Assembly: GCF_050306235.1 (NCBI RefSeq)
Contig: NZ_JBLWFH010000001.1
Span: forward strand, 434,001 to 498,000
Direction of reading: 5' to 3'
Origin: Glaciecola sp947496235
Lineage (GTDB): Bacteria > Pseudomonadota > Gammaproteobacteria > Enterobacterales > Alteromonadaceae
DNA length: 64,000 nt
The translations under genes and the position numbers were made by a program. This document shows, one piece after another, positions 25,977 to 35,669 of this stretch. Under the pieces are notes generated by a model. That model ran no database searches. It was not told where the DNA came from and saw only the letters and a program-made list of their open reading frames with translations. Each line of letters begins with the position of its first letter. Within the stretch, counting starts at the first letter, position 1.

Positions 25977-28016
25977 CTATAAACTAGCGGCTAAACGTGT
26001 CCCTTGATCGATTGCACGCTTGGCATCTAATTCAGCAGCAACGTCTGCGCCACCAATTAAATGGTGTGGCGTTTTCAAGTTCTCCGCTAAATCTCGCAAT
26101 GGATTTTGTCCTGCACATATAACCACATTATCCACTGCTAATAATTGAGCTTCACCATTGACCTTAATGTGTAATCCCTGATCGTCAATTTTTTCATATT
26201 CAACACCAGCGATCATCTTAACGCCTTTCATCATAAGGCCGACTCTGTGTGCCCAACCAGTGGTTTTGCCCAAGCCAGCACCAACCTTAGTCGATTTACG
26301 CTGCAGTAAAAACACTTGTCTGGGAGACGGTTCTGGTAAAGGTTTCATGCCCTCTACACCACCTCTGGCCTCAAGATCCATGTCGATTCCCCACTCTTTC
26401 ATAAAGGCAGGAATATTGGTAGATGTAGAGACTTTACCGTGAGTTAAAAACTCAGAAGTATCAAAACCAATACCGCCAGCGCCTATTACAGCGACGCTTT
26501 TACCAACAGGCTTCTTAAGCTTTAAAACATCGATGTAACTTAACACCTTTGGATGATCAATGCCTTGAATGTCAGGCGTTCTAGGTTGGATACCCGTAGC
26601 AATGATAACGTCATCAAATCCCATTTCGTCTAACATTGCAGCGTCCACTTTGGTATTCAAACGAATATCAACTCGATGCAATGCCAATTGCACATTAAAA
26701 TAGCGAATAGTTTCGTAAAACTCTTCTTTTCCGGGCACTTGTTTAGCAATATTAAACTGCCCACCAATTTCACTATCAGCTTCAAACAAGGTTACTTGAT
26801 GACCTCGTTGAGCCGCCGTTAACGACGCCGCTAGCCCAGCAGGACCTGCACCAACTACCGCAATCTTTTTAAGTTTTGCGGCTGGCTCAATGTTCAGTTC
26901 TAGCTCATGACAAGCTCTTGGGTTAACTAGACAACTGGTCATTTTACCGGCAAATACATGGTCTAAACAGGCTTGGTTGCACCCAATACAGGTATTGATT
27001 TGACTGGCTTTGTTTTCTTTTGCTTTGTTAACAAATTCAGCATCTGCTAAGAAGGGTCGAGCCATACTAACCAAATCAGCATCACCTCTAGCGAGGACTT
27101 CTTCAGCTGTCTCTGGGGTATTTATTCGGTTAGAAGTGACTACAGGAATATTTAAGGCTTTTCTAAATTTCGCTGTTACCCATGTGAAAGCTGCTCTAGG
27201 CACCTTAGTAGCAATGGTGGGAATTCTAGCTTCGTGCCAGCCAATACCAGTGTTGATGATAGTAGCGCCCGCTTTTTCAATTTCCAAGCCTAAGGTTTTA
27301 ACTTCTTCGTAAGTACTGCCACCTTCCACTAAATCCAGCATTGATAAACGGTAAATGATTATAAACTCTTCACCGACAGCTTCTCGTACTCTACGCACTA
27401 CTTCAATAGGCAAGCGGATTCGGTTTTCATATTCCCCGCCCCACTGGTCGTCACGTTTATTCGTGCGCTGAGCAATAAATTGATTTAAGAAATATCCCTC
27501 AGATCCCATGATTTCAACACCGTCGTAACCCGCACGCTGGGCTTGTTTTGCTGTATAGACAAAATCATCGATTTGCTTTTGAATGCCTTCTTCATCCAAA
27601 GCTTTTGGCGTGTATGGATTAATTGGCGCCTGTACTGCAGAAGGCGCTACTAGATTTTTATTGTATGCATAGCGGCCTGTGTGCAGAATTTGCATGCAAA
27701 TTTTTGCCCCTTCAGCATGCACGGCATCTGTCACTTCTTTATGATTGATGACTGCTTGTTCAGAATCTAGGCGTTTGGTTACAGCGTGTGTAGCACCTTC
27801 GTCATTAGGGCCAATACCACCTGTCACTATCAAACCAACGCCGCCTCTGGCGCGCTCGGCAAAGAATGCGGCCATACGTTTGTGGCCATCGGGCAATTCT
27901 TCCAAACCAGTGTGCATGGAACCCATGATGATACGGTTACGTAATTGGGTAAACCCCAAATCTAAAGGTCTAAATAGATGCGGATAAGGTGTAGAAACTT
28001 TTTCTGCTAAAGACAT
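25977..28016 (-). CDS. fadH: NADPH-dependent 2,4-dienoyl-CoA reductase
   Basis: A 679-residue iron-sulfur flavoprotein that reduces 2,4-dienoyl-CoA during beta-oxidation of polyunsaturated fatty acids. An N-terminal old-yellow-enzyme TIM barrel binds FMN. The 4Fe-4S cysteines follow in CIGCNQACLD plus a fourth 11 residues later. FAD/NADPH Rossmann domains begin with VVGAGPAG, and a second GAGGIG follows. Length and order match E. coli FadH. It lies 56 bp downstream of fadR on the same strand, an unusual but functionally sensible pairing. Confidence 0.95.
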   Translation of the reverse strand: MSLAEKVSTPYPHLFRPLDLGFTQLRNRIIMGSMHTGLEELPDGHKRMAAFFAERARGGVGLIVTGGIGPNDEGATHAVTKRLDSEQAVINHKEVTDAVHAEGAKICMQILHTGRYAYNKNLVAPSAVQAPINPYTPKALDEEGIQKQIDDFVYTAKQAQRAGYDGVEIMGSEGYFLNQFIAQRTNKRDDQWGGEYENRIRLPIEVVRRVREAVGEEFIIIYRLSMLDLVEGGSTYEEVKTLGLEIEKAGATIINTGIGWHEARIPTIATKVPRAAFTWVTAKFRKALNIPVVTSNRINTPETAEEVLARGDADLVSMARPFLADAEFVNKAKENKASQINTCIGCNQACLDHVFAGKMTSCLVNPRACHELELNIEPAAKLKKIAVVGAGPAGLAASLTAAQRGHQVTLFEADSEIGGQFNIAKQVPGKEEFYETIRYFNVQLALHRVDIRLNTKVDAAMLDEMGFDDVIIATGIQPRTPDIQGIDHPKVLSYIDVLKLKKPVGKSVAVIGAGGIGFDTSEFLTHGKVSTSTNIPAFMKEWGIDMDLEARGGVEGMKPLPEPSPRQVFLLQRKSTKVGAGLGKTTGWAHRVGLMMKGVKMIAGVEYEKIDDQGLHIKVNGEAQLLAVDNVVICAGQNPLRDLAENLKTPHHLIGGADVAAELDAKRAIDQGTRLAASL

Positions 28017-28072
28017 AGTTGCCCCTCTCAGTGTGTTTTAAACTAAGGTAAATTTATGCAATTAAAAAGAGA

Positions 28073-28789
28073 TTAATCGACAAGGTTTTTGGTCATAGTT
28101 TGACGAAATTCTTGCCAAATTTTGCCACTCTCAACGCCGTACTTACGCACAACGCCAACTACACGGTCGTGCTCGCCAGAATCAAGTACTTGTAGTAACT
28201 GCTGATAATAATCTATGGCTACGCTGCGTGCGCTGGCATAAGAGAAAAATTGACCACCGATGCGTGCATAAATGCTTTTGAATCCATTCATCATTAATAC
28301 ATACACAGGGTTACTAGACGCAAAGGCCAAATCATGATGCATTTGGTAATCATGTTGAGCAAACTCTTCCCCAGAATCACCTACCGAGGTATAACGCTCA
28401 ATGATCTTTCTTGATTGCTCTGCATTTTGTTTAAACGCACCACGAATAAACACGGCGGATAAATTGGTTCGGGCAGATAGAAGGTTATCTAACAACTCTG
28501 GTTGTCCTTCCTGATCAAGACGCGCCAAGGTTTCTAAAATATTTAACCCGCAAGTTTCCCAGTAGTTATTTACCTTAGTAGGTTTACCATGTTGAATAGT
28601 CAGCCAACCGTCTCTGGCTAAACGCTGTAATACTTCACGTAAAGTTGTGCGAGTTACGCCTATAAGTTCAGACAGCTCCCTTTCCGCTGGTAAAATTGTA
28701 CCGGGAGGGAAACGTCCACTCCATATAGATTCAACAATGTATTCTTCAGCGAATCCTGCTGGGCTCTGCGACTTATAAATAATGCTCAT
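28073..28789 (-). CDS. fadR: Fatty acid metabolism regulator FadR
   Basis: A 238-residue GntR-family repressor/activator. An N-terminal winged helix (ILPAERELSELIGVTRTTLREVLQRL) is almost identical to that of enterobacterial FadR. A C-terminal acyl-CoA-binding domain follows. I place the start at the ATG at 28789 because MSIIYKSQSPAGFAEEYI aligns with the known N-terminus; the frame stays open 24 codons upstream with no support. FadR represses fad genes and activates fabA/fabB; candidate target sites are noted upstream of fabB and fadD. It is divergent from nhaB, as in E. coli. Confidence 0.96.
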   Translation of the reverse strand: MSIIYKSQSPAGFAEEYIVESIWSGRFPPGTILPAERELSELIGVTRTTLREVLQRLARDGWLTIQHGKPTKVNNYWETCGLNILETLARLDQEGQPELLDNLLSARTNLSAVFIRGAFKQNAEQSRKIIERYTSVGDSGEEFAQHDYQMHHDLAFASSNPVYVLMMNGFKSIYARIGGQFFSYASARSVAIDYYQQLLQVLDSGEHDRVVGVVRKYGVESGKIWQEFRQTMTKNLVD

Positions 28790-28931
28790 ATTTCTATTTG
28801 TTAACGAATTTTTAACTGATTGTACCAGATGACGCAAATTAGGGAAGTATAAATGTAGCATCTTACGATAGTTAATAATATAAGCTCGCCCCCAGTTTGA
28901 AATTGGTGCGTAAAATAACCACCAAATGTAA

Positions 28932-28958
28932 AAAAACTAGACTAAACTACTAGTTTTT
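28932..28958 (+). other. Hairpin with T-run in the nhaB leader region
   Basis: AAAAACTAG pairs with CTAGTTTTT around a 9-nt loop, about 87 bp upstream of the nhaB start. It resembles a weak terminator or a regulator-binding palindrome in the fadR-nhaB divergent region. Confidence 0.4.
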
Positions 28959-29044
28959 AGCACAAATTTTTTAATTAATTCACTAATTCGCCGATATTTA
29001 GGATAATGCGACCAGCCTTAACCATTCAATTTTGAGAACAAATA

Positions 29045-30646
29045 ATGCAAACAAATGCACTTCAAGCGGTTTATAGAAATTTTCTGGGCCCTGCGCCAAA
29101 TTGGTTTAAACAAGCGATCATTGCATTTTTGATCATCAATCCTTTGCTGTTTCTGGCGAACCCTTACATCGCAGGTTGGATTTTAGTAATAGAATTCATC
29201 TTTACTTTGGCGATGGCATTAAAATGCTATCCGTTACAACCTGGTGGACTCCTGCTCATTCAAGCCCTATTTATAGGCATGACGAGCCCTGATCACATGT
29301 TGCATGAAATAGAAACCAATATTGAAGTGGTTTTACTTTTGGTTTTTATGGTTGCTGGTATCTATTTTATGAAAGACTTATTGATGTTCTTATTTACCAA
29401 ACTGATCATCAAAGTTCAGAATAAAACCATTCTTTCCATTTCTTTTTTAGCTGCTTCAGCTGTATTGTCAGCATTCCTAGACGCATTAACCGTGGTTGCT
29501 GTTATTATTAGTGTTGGGCTAGGCTTTTACACCATTTATCACAAAGTGGCTTCTGGAAAAGAGTTTCATGCAGATCATGATCATACCGAAGACAATGATG
29601 TAACTCAGCCAAAGAAAAATGACTTAGAAGATTTTCGCGCCTTCCTACGTAACCTTATGATGCACTCTGCCATTGGTACAGCGCTCGGTGGCGTAATGAC
29701 CATGGTGGGAGAACCGCAAAACCTGATTATTGCCGATAAAGCCAGTTGGAACTTCATCGAGTTCTTTATGCGTATGTCACCGGTGACCATTCCCGTTTTT
29801 ATTGGTGGTTTACTCACTTGCTGGTTATTAGAGCAATTTAAGTTTTTCAGCTATGGCGCTCAAATGCCTGAGTCTGTAAGAGCTATATTGACAGATTACG
29901 ATCAGCATATGGACCAAGAACGCACGCCTCGTGATAAGGCTCGCTTGGCGGTACAAGCTTTGATCGGTCTTTGGTTAGTTGTCGCTCTAGCTACACACAT
30001 GGCGTCTGTTGGCCTTGTAGGCTTAAGCGTAATAGTCTTAGCCACCTCAATGAGCGGTATTATTGAAGAACATGCAATAGGTAAAGCGTTTGAAGAAGCC
30101 CTGCCATTTACCGCTCTGCTATGTGTTTTCTTTGGCATAGTAGCTGTCATTATTGATCAAAAACTGTTTCAACCTGTGATTGAATTTGTTCTTACCTATG
30201 AAGGTGAAACGCAGTTGGTACTGTTTTATCTTGCAAACGGACTTTTGTCTATGGTCAGTGACAATGTGTTTGTTGGCTCGGTTTATATCACTGAAGTGGC
30301 AAAAGCACTGGAAGCCGGAGAAATTACCCGCGATCAATTTGACTTGCTAGCGGTCGCTATCAACACTGGTACCAATTTACCAAGTGTTGCTACGCCAAAC
30401 GGGCAAGCAGCATTCTTGTTCTTGCTAACATCGGCAATCGCGCCTCTATTACGTCTCTCTTATGGTCGTATGGTATTTATGGCACTGCCCTACACCATAG
30501 TGCTCACCATAATCGGATTAAGCATTACTGCCTATGGTTTGGTGGACATGACGGAATTCTTATATCAACATCATTTGATTGAGCATCACAGCGCCAGTGC
30601 AGCAGAAGGAGCCATGCACGGCATTCAAGAAGAGCCTCATCATTGA
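29045..30646 (+). CDS. nhaB: Na+/H+ antiporter NhaB
   Basis: A 533-residue inner-membrane antiporter with about twelve hydrophobic segments. The N-terminus, the FLDALTVVAVII segment, TMVGEPQNLIIADKA and NTGTNLPSVATPNGQAAFLF are NhaB hallmarks. A His/Asp-rich loop (near residue 180) and a His-rich C-terminus are present. It exports Na+ in exchange for protons, which suits a marine organism. The fadR-nhaB-dsbB order is conserved with enterobacteria. Confidence 0.95.
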   Translation: MQTNALQAVYRNFLGPAPNWFKQAIIAFLIINPLLFLANPYIAGWILVIEFIFTLAMALKCYPLQPGGLLLIQALFIGMTSPDHMLHEIETNIEVVLLLVFMVAGIYFMKDLLMFLFTKLIIKVQNKTILSISFLAASAVLSAFLDALTVVAVIISVGLGFYTIYHKVASGKEFHADHDHTEDNDVTQPKKNDLEDFRAFLRNLMMHSAIGTALGGVMTMVGEPQNLIIADKASWNFIEFFMRMSPVTIPVFIGGLLTCWLLEQFKFFSYGAQMPESVRAILTDYDQHMDQERTPRDKARLAVQALIGLWLVVALATHMASVGLVGLSVIVLATSMSGIIEEHAIGKAFEEALPFTALLCVFFGIVAVIIDQKLFQPVIEFVLTYEGETQLVLFYLANGLLSMVSDNVFVGSVYITEVAKALEAGEITRDQFDLLAVAINTGTNLPSVATPNGQAAFLFLLTSAIAPLLRLSYGRMVFMALPYTIVLTIIGLSITAYGLVDMTEFLYQHHLIEHHSASAAEGAMHGIQEEPHH

Positions 30647-30723
30647 TTATATTTTGGCGCTTGATTTTATGACTCGTTAAGGTAGATTAAGCGAAAAATA
30701 TTATGTGAACATGAGGAACAAAA

Positions 30724-31245
30724 ATGGATTGGTTAGTCACTTGGAGTAAAGGTAGACAACCTTGGTTTATTTTGTTCCTCAGCGCTTTTACCCTAATATG
30801 CGCTGCGCTTTATTTTCAACATGTGCAAGGCTATTTGCCTTGTGTTAAATGCATTTACCAACGTACCGCCATTGTCGGTATCACCCTAGCCGCCGCCTTA
30901 CCTCTAATAAAAATGCATTGGATAACTCGAATTATTGGCCTTATAGGTTGGATATATTCAGCTATTATGGGATTGATAGTGGCGAATGAACATTTAGAAG
31001 TAATTTTCCCCAAAAGCTTTTTAATTCCTCCTTGCCCCATTGAACCTGAATTTCCTTCTTTTCTTCCTTTACATCATTGGCTGCCGAATATTTTCGCAGG
31101 CCCTGGTAATTGTGACGACAACAGTTGGCAGTTTTTATCTATGGGAATGGCGCAATGGATGCAGATTATATTTTCTGTCTATTTAGTCTTGGGTATAGCT
31201 GTTGCTGTGACTTATTTAATTAAATTTCGTCAAGTGGCCAAGTAA
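30724..31245 (+). CDS. dsbB: Disulfide bond formation protein B
   Basis: A 173-residue inner-membrane protein that reoxidises DsbA and passes electrons to quinone. Four hydrophobic helices are present. The first redox pair is Cys40-x-x-Cys43 and the second is Cys104 and Cys130, almost exactly the E. coli numbering. A GAGGAAC ribosome-binding site precedes the ATG. It is 77 bp from nhaB. Its last 26 bp overlap the convergent ycgN gene. Confidence 0.95.
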   Translation: MDWLVTWSKGRQPWFILFLSAFTLICAALYFQHVQGYLPCVKCIYQRTAIVGITLAAALPLIKMHWITRIIGLIGWIYSAIMGLIVANEHLEVIFPKSFLIPPCPIEPEFPSFLPLHHWLPNIFAGPGNCDDNSWQFLSMGMAQWMQIIFSVYLVLGIAVAVTYLIKFRQVAK

Positions 31246-31729
31246 CAATATAGTCTTCAAAATCGTCGAGATTAACATCTTCTTCGCTGACCGTTTTATT
31301 GCGAACACTGATGCCTAGCTCATGCATTTTGGTTTTTTTGCCTTTATTTAACAGCGGATGCCAATCAGATAAGCCCTTTCCTTCATGAAAGCGTCTATAG
31401 CTACACGAAGGCGGCATAAAATACATTTGTTCGAGGTTTTGTGCAGTTAACGTGGCGCAATCGGGCACTCTCTGTGTGCGTTTTTCATAAGCCATACAGG
31501 CACAGCTTTTATCGTTCAATAAAAAGCAGGCGATATTGGTGTAGTGTAATGCGCTTTTAGGATCTTGGTCCTCAGAGCTTTCTGTATCCTCTATAAATTT
31601 ATGTAGGCAACATCGACCGCAACCGTCGCAAATGGCTTCCCACTCTTGTTTTGACATCTGTGAAAGGGTTTTGTGCTTCCAAAACTCTGACTTGATTAAC
31701 TGCGCAGTATGCGGAGACTTTTGCGCCAT
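31220..31729 (-). CDS. ycgN: YcgN-type cysteine cluster protein
   Basis: A 169-residue protein of the YcgN (UPF0260) family, with the cysteine cluster CDGCGRCC and further Cys residues likely binding a metal or Fe-S centre. The function is unknown. Its start overlaps the ycgM stop (TAATG), and its 3' end overlaps dsbB on the other strand. It is last of the run rnd-ycgL-ycgM-ycgN. Confidence 0.88.
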   Translation of the reverse strand: MAQKSPHTAQLIKSEFWKHKTLSQMSKQEWEAICDGCGRCCLHKFIEDTESSEDQDPKSALHYTNIACFLLNDKSCACMAYEKRTQRVPDCATLTAQNLEQMYFMPPSCSYRRFHEGKGLSDWHPLLNKGKKTKMHELGISVRNKTVSEEDVNLDDFEDYIVTWPLDEI

Positions 31730-32385
31730 TATTGCACCTCAGTCGTTAGCTCAAGTAAGTTGTCCAAACACAAGCTAAGTTGGTCACCTGACGCTAATGG
31801 CCCAACACCTTTAGGCGTGCCAGTGAGCACAATGTCACCTGGAAGTAAGCTAAATTCACTAGAGATAATTGATAATAATTGTAAAGTCGACCAAATCATA
31901 AATCGACTATCACCTTGCTGTCTTATGCTGTTGTTAACCGTCAACGAAAATTCAAATTCTAACGGGTGTGATTTGTCCAAAGAAACAAAGGGGGTTATAG
32001 GGCAAGCGCCATCAAATGCTTTGGCCCTTTCCCATGGAAGTCGTTGTGCTTTAAGTTCATTTTGCAGATCCCTTAAGGTTAGGTCTAGCCCTAAAGCAAC
32101 GCCCCAAATGGCCTGCCTGCATTCATCGATCTCTGCATTTTTGAGTGGCTTTTCAATTAAAAACGCTAGTTCAATTTCGTTGTGACATTGACCTTTATTT
32201 TCTGGCAATACAATAGGCTGGGAAAAATCACAAAGTGCGGTACTAGGCTTCATAAAAATAACAGGGTATTCAGACGCTGTATTATTAAGTTCAGCAATGT
32301 GATCCAAATAATTACGCCCGACACAAACGACTTTACCGACGGGAAGATTGATTTGAGTGTTTAGGCCGCGATGTTGGTAGTTCAT
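31729..32385 (-). CDS. ycgM: Fumarylacetoacetate hydrolase family protein (YcgM-like)
   Basis: A 218-residue FAH-fold enzyme. The N-terminal VCVGRNYLDHIAEL and the metal site EIELAFLIEKP are typical of the YcgM/FAHD1 branch, which has acylpyruvase or oxaloacetate decarboxylase activity in characterised members. The C-terminal LLPGDIVLTGTPKGVGP is conserved. It starts 3 bp after ycgL stops and ends overlapping ycgN. Confidence 0.88.
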   Translation of the reverse strand: MNYQHRGLNTQINLPVGKVVCVGRNYLDHIAELNNTASEYPVIFMKPSTALCDFSQPIVLPENKGQCHNEIELAFLIEKPLKNAEIDECRQAIWGVALGLDLTLRDLQNELKAQRLPWERAKAFDGACPITPFVSLDKSHPLEFEFSLTVNNSIRQQGDSRFMIWSTLQLLSIISSEFSLLPGDIVLTGTPKGVGPLASGDQLSLCLDNLLELTTEVQ

Positions 32386-32388
32386 GGT

Positions 32389-32685
32389 TTAAAACTTAAT
32401 ATCAGGAGTTTCAGTTAAGCCTAATGCTTTTCTATGCTCTGCCAATAAATCTTGCTCTACCGGCGGCATTTGCAAATAAAATCCTTTCTCTTTAAATTCT
32501 TTGACAAATTCCTCTGTGGGTAAATTTGCAACGCTATTTTTGTTGCTAATATCAACTAAAATTACGAATTTTGGTGTACCAAACATCTCTAGCAAAGGCT
32601 TGGGTACGTCGTCAAAATGATCTCTTTGACTGACATATAAAAAGGTGTCTTTTCGTTTTGTCGATTTATAGACTGCGACGAGCAT
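32389..32685 (-). CDS. ycgL: YcgL domain protein
   Basis: A 98-residue protein of the YcgL (UPF0745) family, recognised from VAVYKSTKRKDTFLYV at the N-terminus and GFYLQMPP in the middle. The function is unknown. Its start overlaps the end of rnd by 20 bp, which implies coupling with RNase D. Confidence 0.88.
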   Translation of the reverse strand: MLVAVYKSTKRKDTFLYVSQRDHFDDVPKPLLEMFGTPKFVILVDISNKNSVANLPTEEFVKEFKEKGFYLQMPPVEQDLLAEHRKALGLTETPDIKF

Positions 32686-33853
32686 GGTACTTTCCTGATT
32701 CTGAAAATAACTCGGATATTCTTGCGCCTAATAATTCGCGACGCCATCCCATTAATAGGTCGGGTTTTAACTGCCTATCTTCAAGATCTGATTTTTCAAA
32801 CCAAGTGTATTTTAACACATCATTAATTTGTTTCTTAGACGCAATCGCCGATTCTGGCAAGCCTGTTTTTTCTGCCACTTCCATTATTTGACGCTTAATT
32901 TCACTGGATGCATTTTTATACAATGGAAAATTAATTAAGCGTTCAATTCGGTCTGGATATGCCGATTCATCCGCCATCTCGACTTGCCTGACTATACCCA
33001 GCACAGTATCAGAATAAAGCCGTATTTGTTTTCTGGTAATACCATACATTCTCGATAGTTGGTTAGGTGATTTTGGTAACTTTTGCGCAATTTCCAAAAT
33101 GACATTCTCGCGAAGAATAAAATTCAAGGTAATGTTTTGCTCTCGTGCCAACTGTAATCGCCACCCAGCCAATAGCTGCAAGGCATACAAATTTTTCGGT
33201 GCGAGTTTCCAAGCATTCGAATAATTCAAATAGGCATTGTCCTCAGGAACGGCATTAAGCTTTTTATCCACCATCAACTGGGCTTCGTCAATTACCATAT
33301 TTAAAAATCCTTTTTGCTGCACTTCAGCTTTTAGGATTTCGTAAACTTTATACAAGTAAGTAACGTCTGCCGACGCATATTCTAATTGTTCTTTACGCAG
33401 TGGCCGCGCAAGCCAGTCAGTGCGGGATTCGGTTTTATCTAAAGAGACATTGCACAGCTTTTCAACCAAATTGGCATAGCCGAGACTATTTCCCAAGTTT
33501 AAAAAGTGAGCGGCAATTTGGGTATCAAAAATTGGTGTTGGAAAACTCCCAACATTATAGGAAATAGCATCTAAATCCTCTGAACATGAATGAATAACCT
33601 TTACCACGTTAGGATTGATGGCCAAGGCTTTCAATGATGCCAAACTTTGCATCACAGTATTATCGATAAGATAAACCTGTTTCCCATCAAAAATTTGAAT
33701 GAGTCCAAGCAATGGATATAAGGTCTTGGTTCGGACAAACTCGGTATCTAAAGAAATAAATTCATGTTCAGCGAGCCGCTCGCACAAAGCATCTAAGGCT
33801 TCTTGAGTTTCAATGTATTGATATTGAGTGTTTAGCGTTGCAAATGCGTCCAT
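32666..33853 (-). CDS. rnd: Ribonuclease D
   Basis: A 395-residue 3'-5' exoribonuclease for tRNA maturation. The DEDD exonuclease domain starts with Asp36 and Glu38 in SLDTEFVRTKT. An HRDC domain follows, and the C-terminus is helical. It lies just after fadD and overlaps ycgL, in the same order as other gammaproteobacteria (fadD-rnd). Confidence 0.94.
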   Translation of the reverse strand: MDAFATLNTQYQYIETQEALDALCERLAEHEFISLDTEFVRTKTLYPLLGLIQIFDGKQVYLIDNTVMQSLASLKALAINPNVVKVIHSCSEDLDAISYNVGSFPTPIFDTQIAAHFLNLGNSLGYANLVEKLCNVSLDKTESRTDWLARPLRKEQLEYASADVTYLYKVYEILKAEVQQKGFLNMVIDEAQLMVDKKLNAVPEDNAYLNYSNAWKLAPKNLYALQLLAGWRLQLAREQNITLNFILRENVILEIAQKLPKSPNQLSRMYGITRKQIRLYSDTVLGIVRQVEMADESAYPDRIERLINFPLYKNASSEIKRQIMEVAEKTGLPESAIASKKQINDVLKYTWFEKSDLEDRQLKPDLLMGWRRELLGARISELFSESGKYHARRSL

Positions 33854-33856
33854 TGA

Positions 33857-35518
33857 TTATGACTCATCGCTACGCAGTTCTCGTCGCAATATTTTACCTA
33901 CGTTAGATTTAGGCAAGTCTTGTCTAAATTCAATAATTTTCGGTACTTTGTATCCAGTAAGCAAGGATTTGCAGTGAGCAATCACATCTTTTTCCGTTAA
34001 CTCTGGATCTTTTTTAACTACGTACAATTTAACTACTTCGCCGCTTACTTCATGAGGAACACCGACTGCGGCGGCCTCTAGCACACCGCTGTGCATAGCA
34101 GCCACTTCTTCTATTTCATTGGGGAATACATTGAAACCTGAAACTAGAATTAGGTCTTTTTTACGATCAACTATGTAAAGATAACCTTGCTCATCTATTT
34201 TGGCTACGTCTCCTGTGGCTAACCAGCCATCTTGTAAGACTTCTGCAGTAGCTTCTTCTCTGCCTAAATAGCCAGCCATCACTTGTGGACCTTTTACAAA
34301 AAGCTCTCCTGGCTGTTCAATGTCACATTGATTCCCGTCTTCATCTTTAATCATGATTTCAGTTGAAGGCAAAGGTAGCCCAATGGAGCCTTTATATTGT
34401 GCTTTACTGACAGGATTAACTGATACCACTGGCGAACACTCAGTAAGGCCATAACCTTCCACTAACACTTTACCTGTCACCTGCTGCCATTTTTCTGCCA
34501 CTGGCTTTTGCACTGCCATGCCGCCACCTAAGGCAAATTTAAAGCGTGAAAAGTCGAGTTCTGCAAAGCCAGGCGTATGCAATAAACCGTTAAACAAGGT
34601 GTTTACCCCTGTAAGCATGGCAAAGTTATGCTTTTTCAGTTCTTTTACAAAGGCATTCATGTCTCTAGGATTGGTAATTAATAAATTAGGGCAACCAAAG
34701 CGAAGAAATGTTAAGCAATTACTGGTTAATGCAAAAATATGATAAAGGGGTAATGCTGTAACTACCATGTCTTTACCTGGTGAAACAGAACCTTCAAATA
34801 CTGCAGCCACCTGTTCTAAATTAGCAACCATATTTCTATGAGTCAGCATTGCGCCTTTACTAACCCCAGTAGTTCCTCCCGTATATTGGAGAAAAGCAAT
34901 ATCTTCGCCTATTATTGAGGGTTTTGAAAAATTGCCGGATTCCCCCATTGCCAATGCTCTATTAAATTTAATTGCATTTGGAAGCTCAAAGCTAGGAATT
35001 AGCTTCCTTACATGCTTAACGACAAAATTTACCAGCCAACGTTTAGGAAAGGGTAATAAATCCCCCATAGCGGTAAGTACCACTTGTTTGACTGGGGTTT
35101 TATCTATGACTTTTTCTAGGGTAGAGGCAAAATTTTCAACGATTACAATACATTTTGCATTTGCATCTGTTAGCTGATGTTGTAGCTCTCTTGCAGTGTA
35201 TAAGGGATTAACATTTACCACCGTCATACCGGCTCTTAGAATCCCAAAAAGTGCGACAGGATATTGCAATAGATTTGGCATCATAATCGCCACAGCGTCG
35301 CCCTTTTCCAAACCTGAGGTTTGTAAATAAACAGCGAATTGCTTTGAGAGTACGTCTAAATCTTCAAACGTAATACTATGCCCCATATTAATAAAAGCAC
35401 GTTTATGGGCATATTCAGATACTGACTTTTCAAAGATATCTACGAGAGAGGGGTATTTGTCTGCATCGATTTCAGGCGCAACATCATTGTCGTATTCTTT
35501 TAGCCAAATCTTTTCCAC
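33857..35518 (-). CDS. fadD: Long-chain acyl-CoA synthetase
   Basis: A 553-residue AMP-forming ligase that activates exogenous long-chain fatty acids at the inner membrane. The AMP-binding motif YTGGTTGVSKGAM lies at about residues 212-223, and the later GYGLTECSP and GWLATGDVAKID motifs are intact. The start is GTG, with AGGA 8 nt upstream. A compound palindrome precedes the gene and may be a fatty-acid-responsive operator. It lies in the conserved set slp-fadD-rnd. Confidence 0.94.
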   Translation of the reverse strand: MEKIWLKEYDNDVAPEIDADKYPSLVDIFEKSVSEYAHKRAFINMGHSITFEDLDVLSKQFAVYLQTSGLEKGDAVAIMMPNLLQYPVALFGILRAGMTVVNVNPLYTARELQHQLTDANAKCIVIVENFASTLEKVIDKTPVKQVVLTAMGDLLPFPKRWLVNFVVKHVRKLIPSFELPNAIKFNRALAMGESGNFSKPSIIGEDIAFLQYTGGTTGVSKGAMLTHRNMVANLEQVAAVFEGSVSPGKDMVVTALPLYHIFALTSNCLTFLRFGCPNLLITNPRDMNAFVKELKKHNFAMLTGVNTLFNGLLHTPGFAELDFSRFKFALGGGMAVQKPVAEKWQQVTGKVLVEGYGLTECSPVVSVNPVSKAQYKGSIGLPLPSTEIMIKDEDGNQCDIEQPGELFVKGPQVMAGYLGREEATAEVLQDGWLATGDVAKIDEQGYLYIVDRKKDLILVSGFNVFPNEIEEVAAMHSGVLEAAAVGVPHEVSGEVVKLYVVKKDPELTEKDVIAHCKSLLTGYKVPKIIEFRQDLPKSNVGKILRRELRSDES

Positions 35519-35547
35519 AGATACAATTCCTAATTTATTAATATTCT

Positions 35548-35573
35548 AATTGGTATCTGTTACCTAAGGTAAC
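35548..35573. promoter_or_regulatory. Compound palindrome upstream of fadD
   Basis: AATTGGTATCTGTTACC (35548-35564) resembles a degenerate FadR site. It overlaps the near-perfect palindrome GTTACCTAAGGTAAC (35559-35573, 7-bp arms). Both lie 30-55 bp upstream of the fadD start. The 9-mer CTAAGGTAA recurs upstream of fadH at 28043-28051. Confidence 0.4.
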
Positions 35574-35669
35574 CTTCCCTACAATACTAATGGACTATAC
35601 GACAAATTAAAATTAAAGTTTGCAATTGCTGTACTTTATGCGTGTTTTTTGTGCGTTATAGTCGCAAAA

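Noticed and set aside
31709..32185. 158-residue plus-strand frame
   Set aside because: Antisense to ycgM, with no ribosome-binding site; the Ser-rich composition is typical of shadows.
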